A DNA stretch of 64,000 nucleotides. It comes from Lachnospiraceae bacterium (lineage in GTDB: Bacteria; Bacillota; Clostridia; Lachnospirales; Lachnospiraceae). The position numbers and the translations under genes are program-made. Positions 37,520-46,718 of the stretch are shown piece by piece. The stretch is taken from NCBI GenBank assembly GCA_910574865.1, contig CAJTDN010000007.1:1-64000 (forward strand). Reading direction: 5' to 3'. The notes below the pieces were generated by a model that made no database searches, was not told the origin of the DNA, and worked only from the letters and a program-made list of their open reading frames with translations. How positions within the stretch are numbered: the first letter of the stretch is position 1; every line of letters starts with the position of its first letter.

Positions 37520-37641
37520 GCACTTGGGGGGCGTGTTTTGGCCGCTTAGGTGCGAGGCATTCCGCCGCCGTTAGCGAGGTGTTGCCGAGGCTTACCAGGG
37601 GGGGCGCCATGAGCATTTGGCGGGCGTGAGGAGGTATTTAG

Positions 37642-38355
37642 TTGAAAAAGGTACAATGGCTTCCAGGCTTCTTGTTCGCGGTCTCCCTGCTTGTGATTTT
37701 ATTAATCAGCAGTTTTGAAATCGCGATGTACGCGGATTTTGGGTTTTACCAGGAGGAATATGAAAAATATGGCGTGCTCGCCGACTTGGACATGACGATG
37801 GAGGACGTGATGCACGTGACACGGGAAATGATGGCATACCTGCGTGGAAACCGGGAAAACTTGAGTGTCACGGCGACCGTCGGGGGAAGGGAACAAGACT
37901 TTTTCAACGAGCAGGACCGATTCCATATGGGGGAGGTGCAGGGATTGTTCCTGGGCGGCCTCGGGCTTCGAATCGGGGCTGTTGCCGTGGCGGCGGCGAG
38001 CCTTATGGCCCTGCTGTTTTTGAAGGCGGACGTGTTGCGAATCCTGTCCCGTGCATACCAGGTCACGGTGGGCATCCTGGCGGCGTTTCTGGCCGTTCTG
38101 GGAATTGCCGTGGCGAGAGATTTCAACGCGGTGTTCACGTTGTTCCACGAGATTTTCTTCGACAATGACTTGTGGATGTTCGACCCGGCCGAGGATTATA
38201 TGATTCGCATGTTGCCGGAAGGGCTGTTTTTTGACTTCGTCCTGCGCATTGGCGGCTTGTTCGTGGCGGGACTCATCTTCGTGATGGTGGTCTTTTGCGG
38301 TTTGCGGTGGTGTGCGCACAAAGGCCGTGGCGAGGCGCGGGCGGCAAAGGCATGA
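37642..38355 (+). CDS. TIGR01906 / DUF1461-type integral membrane protein
   Basis: This 237-residue protein has four membrane helices (about 7-29, 108-128, 135-155, 195-220). The family signature is recognisable: a DVMHVTREMMAYL loop after the first helix, and FHEIFFDNDLWMFDP with MLPEGLFFDF before the last. Function is unknown for the family, which is common in Firmicutes. The start is TTG with GAGGAGGT seven bases upstream. It follows pyk by 122 bases that contain a short direct repeat. Confidence 0.85.
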   Translation: MKKVQWLPGFLFAVSLLVILLISSFEIAMYADFGFYQEEYEKYGVLADLDMTMEDVMHVTREMMAYLRGNRENLSVTATVGGREQDFFNEQDRFHMGEVQGLFLGGLGLRIGAVAVAAASLMALLFLKADVLRILSRAYQVTVGILAAFLAVLGIAVARDFNAVFTLFHEIFFDNDLWMFDPAEDYMIRMLPEGLFFDFVLRIGGLFVAGLIFVMVVFCGLRWCAHKGRGEARAAKA

Positions 38356-38366
38356 AGCCAAAAGCC

Positions 38367-38495
38367 GATTGCTACACACTTCGTGCTCCCGCAATCCTAA
38401 AACACCTCAAATCCGCTCATTTTTTACGAAAAATGGCTGCTTATCGGTGTTTTACGGGTTCAAAAGTTATACATGACTTTTTTGACCCTGGCATC
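38367..38495 (-). repeat. Dispersed repeat B, copy 2 (upstream of purL)
   Basis: Read on the minus strand this matches the repeat at 14357: CCAGGGTCAAAA with a following hairpin, GTAAAACACCGA, the exact 20-base block ATGAGCGGATTTGAGGTGTT, GGATTGCGGGAGCAC, then GTGTGTAGCAATC. The orientation relative to the following purine gene is opposite to copy 1. On the plus strand its end (ACTTTTTTGACCC) might act as a weak terminator for the preceding gene. Confidence 0.8.
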
Positions 38496-38522
38496 AGCAA
38501 AATATAAAACAAAGGAGAGGCA

Positions 38523-41500
38523 ATGATGAGTGATGTAAGACGTGTCTATGTGGAAAAGAAGGCGGATTTTGCCGTACAGGCGAAGGAGTTGTCCCATGAA
38601 ATCCGTCATTATCTTGGCATCAGGTCGGTGACGGGGGTGCGCGTGCTGATTCGTTATGACGTGGAAAACATTTCCGACGGAACCTTCGAGACGGCTTGCC
38701 GGGGCGTGTTCGCGGAGCCGCCGGTAGATGTCCTGTACCGGGAGGAGTTTGTGAAGAACGAGGCGGACCGGGTGTTTTCCGTGGAATATCTGCCGGGGCA
38801 GTTTGACCAGCGCGCGGATTCCGCAAAACAATGTGTGCAGTTTATCAAGGAGGACGAGGATCCGGTCATTAAAACGGCGACGACCTACGTGATCGAGGGG
38901 GCAATCTCGGACGAGGAATTCGCGGCCATCAAGAGCCACTGCATCAATCCGGTAGATTCCCGCGAGACGGGCCTTGCAAAGCCGGACACGCTGGTGACGG
39001 TATTTGACGAGCCGGAGAACGTGAAGATTTTCGAGGGCTTTTGCCAGATGGCGGAGGGCGAACTGAACAAGCTGTACGGTTCGCTGGGGCTGGCCATGAC
39101 GTTCAAAGATTTCAAACATATTCAAAACTATTTTGCGGGGGAGGAAGGGCGCGACCCGTCGATGACGGAAATCCGCGTGCTTGACACGTACTGGTCCGAC
39201 CATTGCCGTCACACGACGTTTTCCACGGAGTTGAAAAACGTGAAGTTTGATGACGGCGATTACCGTGAGCCGATTGAGAATACTTACAAGAAGTATCTGG
39301 CGACGCACAGTGAGATTTTTGCCGGACGCGAGGACAAGTTCGTCTGCCTGATGGATTTGGCCCTGATGGCGATGCGCAAGCTGAAAAAGGAGGGGAAGCT
39401 TGCCGACCAGGAGGAGTCTGACGAGATTAACGCCTGCAGCATCGTGGTGCCGATACAAGTGGACGGAGTAGAAGAAGAGTGGCTGATTAATTTTAAGAAT
39501 GAGACGCACAACCATCCGACCGAGATTGAGCCGTTCGGAGGGGCGGCGACTTGTCTTGGCGGTGCGATTCGTGACCCGCTTTCGGGACGTACTTACGTGT
39601 ATCAGGCGATGCGCGTGACAGGGGCGGCCGACCCGACCGTGTCCGTGAAGGAGACATTGAAGGGCAAGCTCCCGCAGAAGAAGCTGGTGCGCGGGGCGGC
39701 CAAGGGATATAGTTCCTATGGCAACCAGATTGGACTGGCGACGGGATTGGTGAAGGAGATTTATCACCCGAATTATGTGGCGAAGAGGATGGAAATCGGC
39801 GCGGTGCTGGGGGCGGCCCCGAGACGGGCGGTCATTCGCGAGACTTCCGATCCGGGCGACATTATCATTTTGCTCGGCGGGCGTACCGGGCGCGACGGCT
39901 GCGGCGGCGCGACGGGGTCTTCAAAGGTGCACACCGAGGAGTCCATCGAGACTTGCGGGGCGGAGGTGCAGAAGGGGAACCCGCCGACCGAGCGCAAGAT
40001 TCAGAGGCTGTTTCGACGGGAAGAGGTCAGCAGGCTGATCAAGAAATGTAATGATTTCGGCGCGGGCGGCGTTTCCGTGGCCATCGGCGAACTGGCGGAA
40101 GGGCTGACGGTGGATTTGGACAAGGTGCCGAAAAAGTATGCCGGCCTGGATGGCACGGAAATCGCCATTTCCGAGTCGCAGGAGCGTATGGCGGTAGTCG
40201 TGGATCCGAAGGACGTTAAGCAGTTCATGGCCTATGCCGAGGAAGAAAACCTGGAGGCGACGGAGGTGGCGGTCGTGACAAAATCGCCGCGTCTGGTACT
40301 TGTCTGGAGGGGGAAGGAAATCGTCAACATTTCCCGCGCGTTTCTCGACACGAACGGGGCGCACCAAGAGACTGACGTGGAGGTGGAAATCCCATCCAAG
40401 GCCGATTCTTTATTCGTGCGCGAGGAAGTGGGCGACGTGCGCAAGAAGTGGCTGGCGGTTCTTGGGGATTTAAACGTCTGTTCGCAAAAGGGACTGGTGG
40501 AAATGTTTGACGGCTCGATTGGCGCGGGTTCCGTCTTCATGCCTCACGGCGGGTGTTATCAGATGACGGAGACACAAACGATGGTGGCGAAGGTGCCGGT
40601 GGTGGACGGGACGACCGACAGCGTGTCGATGATGAGCTATGGATTCGATCCCTATCTGTCGAGTTGGAGCCCATACCACGGCGCGATATACGCGGTGGTG
40701 GAGTCGGTGGCGAAAATCGTGGCTTCAGGCGGCGACTACCGTAAGATTCGCTTTACGTTCCAAGAATATTTCCGCCGCATGACGGAAGACGCGAGGCGTT
40801 GGGGCCAGCCGTTCGCGGCATTGTTGGGCGCGTATGACGCGCAGCTTGGTTTCGGCCTGCCGTCGATTGGCGGCAAGGACAGCATGTCGGGAACATTCCA
40901 GGATATCGACGTGCCGCCGACGCTCGTTTCGTTCGCGGTGGACATGGCGACGGGAAAGGACATTATCACGCCGGAACTTAAGAAGGCAGGAAACAAGCTG
41001 GTCTGGCTTCGCATTGAGCGGGATGATTATGACTTGCCGAAGTACGGGCAGATTAAGACACAATACGGGAAGTTTGCAGATGACATTCACGCCGGAAAAA
41101 TCGTCTCGGCATACGCCTTGGATCGTCACGGCGTCGTGGCGGCGGTCAGCAAGATGGCGTTCGGTAATGGCATGGGCGTGAAATTGGAGCATAACCTGGA
41201 CGCGAGGGATGCGTTCGCCCCGGCGTTTGGAGATTTGGTTGCGGAAGTTCCGGCAGACCAGGTCGGGCAGCTTTCGATTACCTATACGTTGATTGGCGAA
41301 GTGACGGACGACAAGGCATTTTCTTATGGAAACGTGCGCATTTCGCTTGACGAGGCCGTGGAGGCGTGGACCAAGACGCTGGAGGGCGTGTTCGCGACCA
41401 AGTCGGCATCTGACCATGATGAAAAGCTGGAAGCGAAGCCGTTTGATACGAGGGACGTTCATATTTGCAGCCACAAGATTGCCCGGCCGACCGTGTTCAT

Positions 41501-42281
41501 CCCGGTATTTCCGGGTACGAACTGCGAGTACGACAGCAAGAAGGCCTTTGAGCGGGCTGGCGCGAAGGTGATTACGCGGGTGTTCAAAAACTTAAGCGCG
41601 GCAGGCATCCGCGAGTCCGTGGAGGAATTTGAAAAGGCCATTAGTCAGGCGCAGATGATTATGTTTCCGGGTGGCTTTAGCGCGGGTGACGAGCCGGACG
41701 GTTCGGCAAAATTCTTCGCGACGGCGTTCCAGAACGCCAAAATCAAGGAAGCCGTGGAGAAGCTTTTGCAGGAGCGGGACGGCCTGGCGCTGGGAATCTG
41801 CAATGGATTCCAGGCTTTGATTAAATTGGGACTGGTGCCGCACGGGCGCATCGTCGGACAAGATGAGGCATCCCCAACCTTGACGTACAACACGATTGGC
41901 CGTCATATTTCCAAAATGGTCTATATCAAGGTGGAGACGAACAAGTCCCCGTGGCTTGCGTTGGCCGATTTGGGCGGCGTGTACACGAATCCAGCCTCGC
42001 ACGGCGAAGGCCGTTTCGTGGCCGGCGAGGAGTGTCTGCAAAGTCTGTTCGAAAACGGCCAGGTGGCCACGCGTTATTGTGACCCGGATGGAAATATCAG
42101 CATGAGTGAGGAGTGGAACGTCAACGGCTCGTACATGGCCATCGAGGGAATCACCAGTCCGGACGGGCGCGTGCTGGGCAAGATGGCACACTCCGAGCGG
42201 CGCGGGCGCGGCGTGGCAATCAACATATACGGCGAGCAGGATTTGAAATTGTTCGAGTCAGGCGTAAAGTATTTTCAATAG
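38523..42281 (+). CDS. purL: Phosphoribosylformylglycinamidine synthase, single-chain
   Basis: This enzyme makes FGAM from FGAR, glutamine and ATP in purine synthesis. It is the large form in which the synthetase and the class I glutaminase (PurQ-like) are one 1252-residue chain. The ATP-binding part has HNHPTEIEPFGGAATCLGG. The C-terminal glutaminase has FPGTNCEYD and the cysteine nucleophile in LGICNGFQAL. AAGGAG precedes tandem ATG codons at 38523 and 38526. It is not in a purine operon here: the neighbour upstream is a membrane protein and tRNA genes follow. Confidence 0.96.
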   Translation: MMSDVRRVYVEKKADFAVQAKELSHEIRHYLGIRSVTGVRVLIRYDVENISDGTFETACRGVFAEPPVDVLYREEFVKNEADRVFSVEYLPGQFDQRADSAKQCVQFIKEDEDPVIKTATTYVIEGAISDEEFAAIKSHCINPVDSRETGLAKPDTLVTVFDEPENVKIFEGFCQMAEGELNKLYGSLGLAMTFKDFKHIQNYFAGEEGRDPSMTEIRVLDTYWSDHCRHTTFSTELKNVKFDDGDYREPIENTYKKYLATHSEIFAGREDKFVCLMDLALMAMRKLKKEGKLADQEESDEINACSIVVPIQVDGVEEEWLINFKNETHNHPTEIEPFGGAATCLGGAIRDPLSGRTYVYQAMRVTGAADPTVSVKETLKGKLPQKKLVRGAAKGYSSYGNQIGLATGLVKEIYHPNYVAKRMEIGAVLGAAPRRAVIRETSDPGDIIILLGGRTGRDGCGGATGSSKVHTEESIETCGAEVQKGNPPTERKIQRLFRREEVSRLIKKCNDFGAGGVSVAIGELAEGLTVDLDKVPKKYAGLDGTEIAISESQERMAVVVDPKDVKQFMAYAEEENLEATEVAVVTKSPRLVLVWRGKEIVNISRAFLDTNGAHQETDVEVEIPSKADSLFVREEVGDVRKKWLAVLGDLNVCSQKGLVEMFDGSIGAGSVFMPHGGCYQMTETQTMVAKVPVVDGTTDSVSMMSYGFDPYLSSWSPYHGAIYAVVESVAKIVASGGDYRKIRFTFQEYFRRMTEDARRWGQPFAALLGAYDAQLGFGLPSIGGKDSMSGTFQDIDVPPTLVSFAVDMATGKDIITPELKKAGNKLVWLRIERDDYDLPKYGQIKTQYGKFADDIHAGKIVSAYALDRHGVVAAVSKMAFGNGMGVKLEHNLDARDAFAPAFGDLVAEVPADQVGQLSITYTLIGEVTDDKAFSYGNVRISLDEAVEAWTKTLEGVFATKSASDHDEKLEAKPFDTRDVHICSHKIARPTVFIPVFPGTNCEYDSKKAFERAGAKVITRVFKNLSAAGIRESVEEFEKAISQAQMIMFPGGFSAGDEPDGSAKFFATAFQNAKIKEAVEKLLQERDGLALGICNGFQALIKLGLVPHGRIVGQDEASPTLTYNTIGRHISKMVYIKVETNKSPWLALADLGGVYTNPASHGEGRFVAGEECLQSLFENGQVATRYCDPDGNISMSEEWNVNGSYMAIEGITSPDGRVLGKMAHSERRGRGVAINIYGEQDLKLFESGVKYFQ

Positions 42282-42345
42282 GATTGTCAGAAAATAGGTA
42301 TATTTTGCAAGAATTTAACAAAAATAGAAAAATGTAAAAAAGTTG

Positions 42346-42375
42346 TTGACATTTGTAGGGTAATGATTGTATAAT
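42346..42375 (+). promoter_or_regulatory. Promoter of the tRNA-Val/tRNA-Met unit
   Basis: A perfect TTGACA, an 18-base spacer and a perfect TATAAT. An 11-bp hairpin (42382-42407) begins at the predicted start of transcription. Confidence 0.88.
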
Positions 42376-42432
42376 AGTAAAGCGGGTTGCGGACAACCGC
42401 GACCCGCACCAATTGAAATCCAATTGCAGGAC

Positions 42433-42505
42433 GGGGTCTTAGCTCAGCTGGGAGAGCATCTGCCTTACAAGCAGAGGGTCATAGGTTCGAGCCCTATAGG
42501 CCCCA
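42433..42505 (+). tRNA. tRNA-Val (anticodon TAC)
   Basis: The acceptor GGGGTCT pairs with AGGCCCC. The anticodon arm CTGCC-TTACAAG-CAG has TAC in the loop. The T arm reads GGTTCGAGCCC. No CCA is encoded. Confidence 0.95.
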
Positions 42506-42555
42506 GGGATTCCTTGTCTGGCATGTTTGGATTGGTGGTTTTACTATTATAATGT

Positions 42556-42629
42556 GGCGGAATAGCTCAGTTGGCTAGAGCACACGGTTCATACCCGTGG
42601 TGTCGCTGGTTCAAATCCAGTTTCCGCTA
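42556..42629 (+). tRNA. tRNA-Met (anticodon CAT)
   Basis: The acceptor GGCGGAA pairs with TTCCGCT (G-T at the end). The anticodon stem CACGG/CCGTG encloses TTCATAC. It looks like the elongator form. It shares a transcript with tRNA-Val. A lysidine-modified isoleucine tRNA is the only alternative and seems less likely from the body sequence. Confidence 0.9.
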
Positions 42630-42660
42630 CTACAGAAAGGCTCTGGAAAAGAGCGGCGGA

Positions 42661-42690
42661 AAACTCTCATTTACGAGAGTTTTTCTTTTT
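42661..42690 (+). terminator. Terminator of the tRNA unit
   Basis: AAACTCTC (42661-42668) pairs perfectly with GAGAGTTT (42675-42682), followed by TTTCTTTTT. Confidence 0.88.
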
Positions 42691-42906
42691 GGCCGAAAGC
42701 AACTTAATGAAAGCGAGCCATGGGCGAAGCTTGAATTTAGTGCGAGGCCGTTCTTTGAGATTGGCGAGACTGAAAGTCGAGTTTAGCGAAAAGAACTTCC
42801 TTAGAAGTCAGGCTTGGCGAAAAGGACTTCCTGGAAAATGTCGGTGGGAGAAGGCATGCGTTTCATGCCCGCGACGCGCAAAATTCAGAATACGAAGGAG
42901 AAACCA

Positions 42907-43584
42907 GTGTATACGAAGCTCGTGAATTTGTTAAAATTAACCGTAAGCGCCTATTTTGTCTTCGTGGGCGTGGAGCTTGTCAAAATCATGATGGACCAGA
43001 GGCCGGAGGACATGACGAAAAAACTTCTGATTGCGACCGTCTTTTTGGTGGTCGGCGCGGGATATTTCGTGTGGACGTTGGGACGCATGTCGGGGAGGCT
43101 TCGAAAAAAGGCGGCTGAAGTTTGGGCGGGGTGGCAGGAAGAGGCCAGGCAGGAAGCGAAAAGGCAGGAGGCGAAGCGGCAGCTGCGGGAAGCGAAGCGG
43201 CATAAAGGCGGGAACCGGGACAGCTCGATGTTTCGTACGGCTCCGATGGAACCCGTGGGAGAGAGCATCCAGGGAACGATTACGATTAAGAATGACATGA
43301 ATGGAAGCGTGATGCACGACGTGGGTGAAAGCGCGGTGGAACAAGTCGTGCCCGATTCATGGGACGACGTGACCAAGGCCATGTGGCTGGACGAGGAAGA
43401 GGGGGAGGATCCCCTCCAGCGTTATTGGCGTAATCCGGGAGCAGTGGAGGACGAGCCGGAAGCGCCGCCCGAGTTGTTGAAGGACACACAGAAGCTTCCG
43501 GTCATCTCGCAGGACACGCAGGAAATATTGGAGGCGGCAGATGGGGCGACAAGGGTGATTCCGCGGGTTTCCGGGACGGAATGA
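42907..43584 (+). CDS. Two-helix membrane protein with long charged tail, unknown function
   Basis: This is a protein of about 225 residues. Two membrane helices at its start (LTVSAYFVFVGVELVKIM and LLIATVFLVVGAGYFVWTL) are followed by a long cytoplasmic region. The tail begins with an alanine/glutamate/arginine-rich helix, likely coiled coil (EEARQEAKRQEAKRQLREAKR), and then an acidic, disordered-looking stretch with DTQK and DTQE repeats. The frame is open from 42814, but a GTG at 42907 with AAGGAG six bases upstream is the best start. No family is recognised. It is followed after 20 bases by ispF. Confidence 0.7.
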   Translation: MYTKLVNLLKLTVSAYFVFVGVELVKIMMDQRPEDMTKKLLIATVFLVVGAGYFVWTLGRMSGRLRKKAAEVWAGWQEEARQEAKRQEAKRQLREAKRHKGGNRDSSMFRTAPMEPVGESIQGTITIKNDMNGSVMHDVGESAVEQVVPDSWDDVTKAMWLDEEEGEDPLQRYWRNPGAVEDEPEAPPELLKDTQKLPVISQDTQEILEAADGATRVIPRVSGTE

Positions 43585-43604
43585 CGGATAGGAGGAGTTA
43601 GATT

Positions 43605-44168
43605 ATGCGGGTAGGCATGGGGTATGACGTGCATAAATTGGCGGAAGGCCGGAAATTGATTCTCGGCGGCGTGGACATCGCGCATGAAAAGGGGTTGCTC
43701 GGACATTCGGACGCCGACGTGCTTGTACACGCGGTGATGGACGCGCTTTTGGGCGCGGCGGCCCTTGGGGACATCGGAAAGCATTTTCCGGACACGGATG
43801 AAAGGTTCAGGGGAATTTCCAGCATCCGTCTTCTGGAGCACGTGGCGGGGCTTTTGGAAGAGAGGGGCTATATCGTGGAAAATGTCGACGCGACAGTCAT
43901 CGCCCAGAGGCCGAAGCTGCGTCCTCATATTGACGAAATGTGCCGGAACATGGCGGCCGCGCTGGGGGTGGAGCAGGAACAAATCAACGTCAAGGCGACG
44001 ACTGAGGAAGGGCTTGGCTTTACCGGAAGCGGCGAGGGGATTTCCGCCCAGGCGGTCTGCTTGTTGGAAAAGGCGACGAATTATGGCAGTTTTGACGTGA
44101 CGCCCGGGAAACGTCCGTGTGACGTGTGCGAGGGATGCGCGGTTTTAAGGGAGGACAATGAAGCTTAA
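43605..44168 (+). CDS. ispF: 2-C-methyl-D-erythritol 2,4-cyclodiphosphate synthase with Cys-rich C-terminal extension
   Basis: This enzyme closes the cyclodiphosphate ring in the MEP isoprenoid pathway. The zinc site is in GYDVH and [17 protein letters not shown], and the family motif [10 protein letters not shown] is intact. The core ends near residue 160, as usual. Here it runs on to 187 residues with a tail containing CDVCEGC, three cysteines in seven residues, which is not part of the usual enzyme. AGGAGG precedes the ATG. The 3' end overlaps the next gene by 11 bases. Confidence 0.95.
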   Translation: MRVGMGYDVHKLAEGRKLILGGVDIAHEKGLLGHSDADVLVHAVMDALLGAAALGDIGKHFPDTDERFRGISSIRLLEHVAGLLEERGYIVENVDATVIAQRPKLRPHIDEMCRNMAAALGVEQEQINVKATTEEGLGFTGSGEGISAQAVCLLEKATNYGSFDVTPGKRPCDVCEGCAVLREDNEA

Positions 44169-45429
44169 GAAGTTAGACGTTTTGGAACATGGAAGGACGA
44201 GAAGGCTGTGGGAGGAAGTGTTTTCGGAGGATACCGGGGCCTTTTTGGATTATTATTATTTTTTGAAAACGAGGGACAATGAAATCTACGTGCTAGAGGA
44301 AGACGGGACGATTTTTTCCATGCTCCACTTGAATCCGTACCAGGTGAAGGTGGGAGAAGGGGCGTTTGCGGCACATTACATCGTGGGCGTGGCGACGGCC
44401 GAAAAGCATCGCGGGCGCGGGTTCATGCGGAGGCTGCTCGTGCACGTCATGGAGGAAATGTACCGGCGCAAGGAGTGGTTCACGTTTTTGATGCCTGCCG
44501 CGGAGGAGATTTACGCGCCGTACGATTTTCGCTTTATTTACGTCCAGGGGCATGAGGTTTTGCCGGTGAAGGAGGGCGGGCAGGATCCCGTGTCGGCGAG
44601 TGCCGGAAAGAAGGACCACGTGCCGGCGAAGATGGAAAAGAAAGATTGCGCGTCGGCAGGGAGCGGGGCGCCGGTCCTTTACATGGACGCTGGCCTTTCC
44701 GACGCGGCGGAGATGGCGGCGTTTTTTGAGGAGCATTTTGCCGCGCGGTGGCAGGTGCTCGCGGTTCGGGACGAACCATATTACCAGAGACAGGTTTTTG
44801 AGCAGCAAAGCGAAGGGGGCGGCATTCGCCTTTTGCGGGCACAAGAAGGATTGGTCGGCATGTTTTCGTATTCCCGGGAGGACGAGCTGGAGATTTTGGA
44901 ACCCCTTTATTTGCCGGAATATGAGGAGGCCTTTCACAAGGCCGCGCGGGGTCTGGCAGGCGAGGGACAATCCGAGATAAAAGTTTACGCGCCGGCCAAG
45001 CCGGTCGGGGAAAAAGGCGGGATTGATGTGTCGGTCGTGAAACAGGACGGCCTTCATGCGCCGGGCGGGGAGGGAAAGCCGTTGATCATGGCGCGGCTTT
45101 TACACCCGGAATACGTGTTGGCGGCGATGCGGGTAAGGGAAGGGTATGACATGGATTGTTCGTTCGCGGTGCTGGATTCGCTCCTTGTACAAAACAGCCG
45201 TATTTGGCGGATTTGCAGTGGGGGAACGGACGCGGGCAGGATTCGCGTAAGGGAGACGGAGGATTCGGAAGGCGTGCTGACGATTGCGGCCTTGACCAGT
45301 TTCTTGTTTGGAATGAAGTCGATAGAAGAGGTGGAATCGGAGGACGGCGTTTTTTTAAGCGCGCGGTTGAGGGAGGAATTGCGAAAACTGGAGCCGTTGG
45401 AACAGGTGTTTTTAAACGAGGTGGTGTGA
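44158..45429 (+). CDS. GNAT-family acetyltransferase, Eis-like architecture
   Basis: This is a 423-residue protein. The N-terminal GNAT domain has the acetyl-CoA loop in [17 protein letters not shown] (about 75-92). A central linker (about 140-175) is low-complexity, with repeated KKD and S/A stretches. The second half resembles the second GNAT-like and sterol-carrier-type portions of Eis-like proteins. Substrate is unknown; amines or antibiotics are typical for the group. Translation is coupled to ispF by an 11-base overlap. The next gene is far enough away (T-box leader) to be a separate unit. Confidence 0.75.
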   Translation: MKLKKLDVLEHGRTRRLWEEVFSEDTGAFLDYYYFLKTRDNEIYVLEEDGTIFSMLHLNPYQVKVGEGAFAAHYIVGVATAEKHRGRGFMRRLLVHVMEEMYRRKEWFTFLMPAAEEIYAPYDFRFIYVQGHEVLPVKEGGQDPVSASAGKKDHVPAKMEKKDCASAGSGAPVLYMDAGLSDAAEMAAFFEEHFAARWQVLAVRDEPYYQRQVFEQQSEGGGIRLLRAQEGLVGMFSYSREDELEILEPLYLPEYEEAFHKAARGLAGEGQSEIKVYAPAKPVGEKGGIDVSVVKQDGLHAPGGEGKPLIMARLLHPEYVLAAMRVREGYDMDCSFAVLDSLLVQNSRIWRICSGGTDAGRIRVRETEDSEGVLTIAALTSFLFGMKSIEEVESEDGVFLSARLREELRKLEPLEQVFLNEVV

Positions 45430-45478
45430 CGGCGGGGATGAATAGTAACGTATTGGGAAATATTCTTTCAATTTAAGG

Positions 45479-45507
45479 TTGACAAAGGTTCGGGTTTTGC
45501 ATATCAT
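45479..45507 (+). promoter_or_regulatory. Promoter of the cysE-cysS unit
   Basis: A perfect TTGACA, a 17-base spacer and TATCAT just upstream of the T-box leader. Confidence 0.8.
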
Positions 45508-45529
45508 AGGTATCGTGAAGGGAAAAATG

Positions 45530-45853
45530 CGGGGAACGAAGAGAGTAGCGGTCGGGAAGCTTTCAGAGAGAAGCCGCCGTTGGGTGGAAGCGGTTTTAAG
45601 TGAAACAATCGTGAAGTGCATTCGGGAGCAGACCTTGTGAATGAGGGACGCCTTGCGGCGGCCGGTGAAGCCACGTGGGACGTGGATTGCCGCCCGCAAG
45701 GGAGGTAGCGGGGTACGGGTGACGGACGTTATCAGTCAGTGAGGGAAGGCAGACGGGCGCGTCATGACGAACATGTCATGCATGGTGCGTTTGCCTTTAC
45801 AAGAGTGGAACCGCGGAAGAAAACTTCGTCTCTTGACAGAGCCGGAGTTTTTT
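45530..45853 (+). ncRNA. T-box riboswitch, cysteine specifier (TGC)
   Basis: The leader has the T-box sequence AGAGTGGAACCGCGG (45802-45816) and a terminator AAACTTCGTCTCT / AGAGCCGGAGTTT followed by six T (45821-45853). In the stem I region GTGAAGTGCATTC offers TGC (45617-45619), a cysteine codon followed by A, as the specifier. Uncharged tRNA-Cys should therefore switch on cysE and cysS. The long gap 45430-45932 is filled by this element. Confidence 0.92.
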
Positions 45854-45932
45854 GCATTACAAGGTTACTTTTCCCATACCCCGGAAAGGGAAACTGCCCG
45901 TGAAAAGTAACCATACGGGAAAGGAGTTGCAT

Positions 45933-46634
45933 ATGGGTTTTATTTCCTATATAAGGGATGAAATAAAAGTCGTGCGTGAGCGCGACCCGGCCATCAAGTC
46001 GAACATGGAAGTATTGCTTTATCCCAGTTTCAAGGTGATTTTGCATTACCGTGTCGCACATAAGCTGTATTTGAAAAAGCATTATTTTCTGGCGAGGTGG
46101 GTTTCCCAGCGTGCGGTGAGGAAGACCGGCATCGAGATTCATCCCGGGGCGACGATTGGCAAAGGGCTGTTTATCGATCACGGAAGCGGCGTTATCATCG
46201 GTGAGACGGCCGTCTTGGGCAACAACGTGACGCTTTACCAGGGCGTGACGCTCGGGGGCACGGGAAAGGAGCAGGGAAAGCGCCATCCGACCCTGGAGGA
46301 CAACGTTATGGTCAGCGCGGGGGCGAAAATCCTCGGGTCATTCACCATCGGCGAGAATTCCAAGATCGGGGCGGGATCCGTCGTCCTCAAGGAGGTGCCG
46401 CCCAACTGCACGGTGGTCGGCGTGCCGGGACGCGTCGTGCGGATGGGAGAAAAAAAGATTCCCCGCGCGGACATGGACCACGTGCATTTGCCGGATCCGA
46501 TGTTGCAGGACATCCGGGAACTGCAAAACGACAACATTCGGCTGCATGGCGAACTGCTGGAGATGGAGAAACGATTGAAGGAACTGACGGGGGCTTCAAA
46601 ACGAAGCGACGCGTGCGAGGCGGCCGGGGCGTGA
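45933..46634 (+). CDS. cysE: Serine O-acetyltransferase
   Basis: This enzyme makes O-acetylserine, the carbon skeleton for cysteine. The left-handed beta-helix hexapeptide repeats run from about residue 65 ([20 protein letters not shown]) to 165, and the catalytic histidine is in [10 protein letters not shown]-terminal helix of about 40 residues follows. The ATG at 45933, behind AAAGGAG, is preferred to an earlier frame start at 45852 that lies in the T-box terminator. It is the first gene after a cysteine T-box, which fits its role. Confidence 0.95.
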   Translation: MGFISYIRDEIKVVRERDPAIKSNMEVLLYPSFKVILHYRVAHKLYLKKHYFLARWVSQRAVRKTGIEIHPGATIGKGLFIDHGSGVIIGETAVLGNNVTLYQGVTLGGTGKEQGKRHPTLEDNVMVSAGAKILGSFTIGENSKIGAGSVVLKEVPPNCTVVGVPGRVVRMGEKKIPRADMDHVHLPDPMLQDIRELQNDNIRLHGELLEMEKRLKELTGASKRSDACEAAGA

Positions 46635-46718
46635 AGGACGGGCGCGAGGGCGGGGCCGCCCTTCACACGGCCACTTCGCCACACGCGCGGACAGGAGACA
46701 AGAGAAAGGTGGATGATA

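Noticed and set aside
42367-42786. Short open frames across the tRNA-Val/Met genes
   Set aside because: They overlap two clear tRNAs and the terminator.
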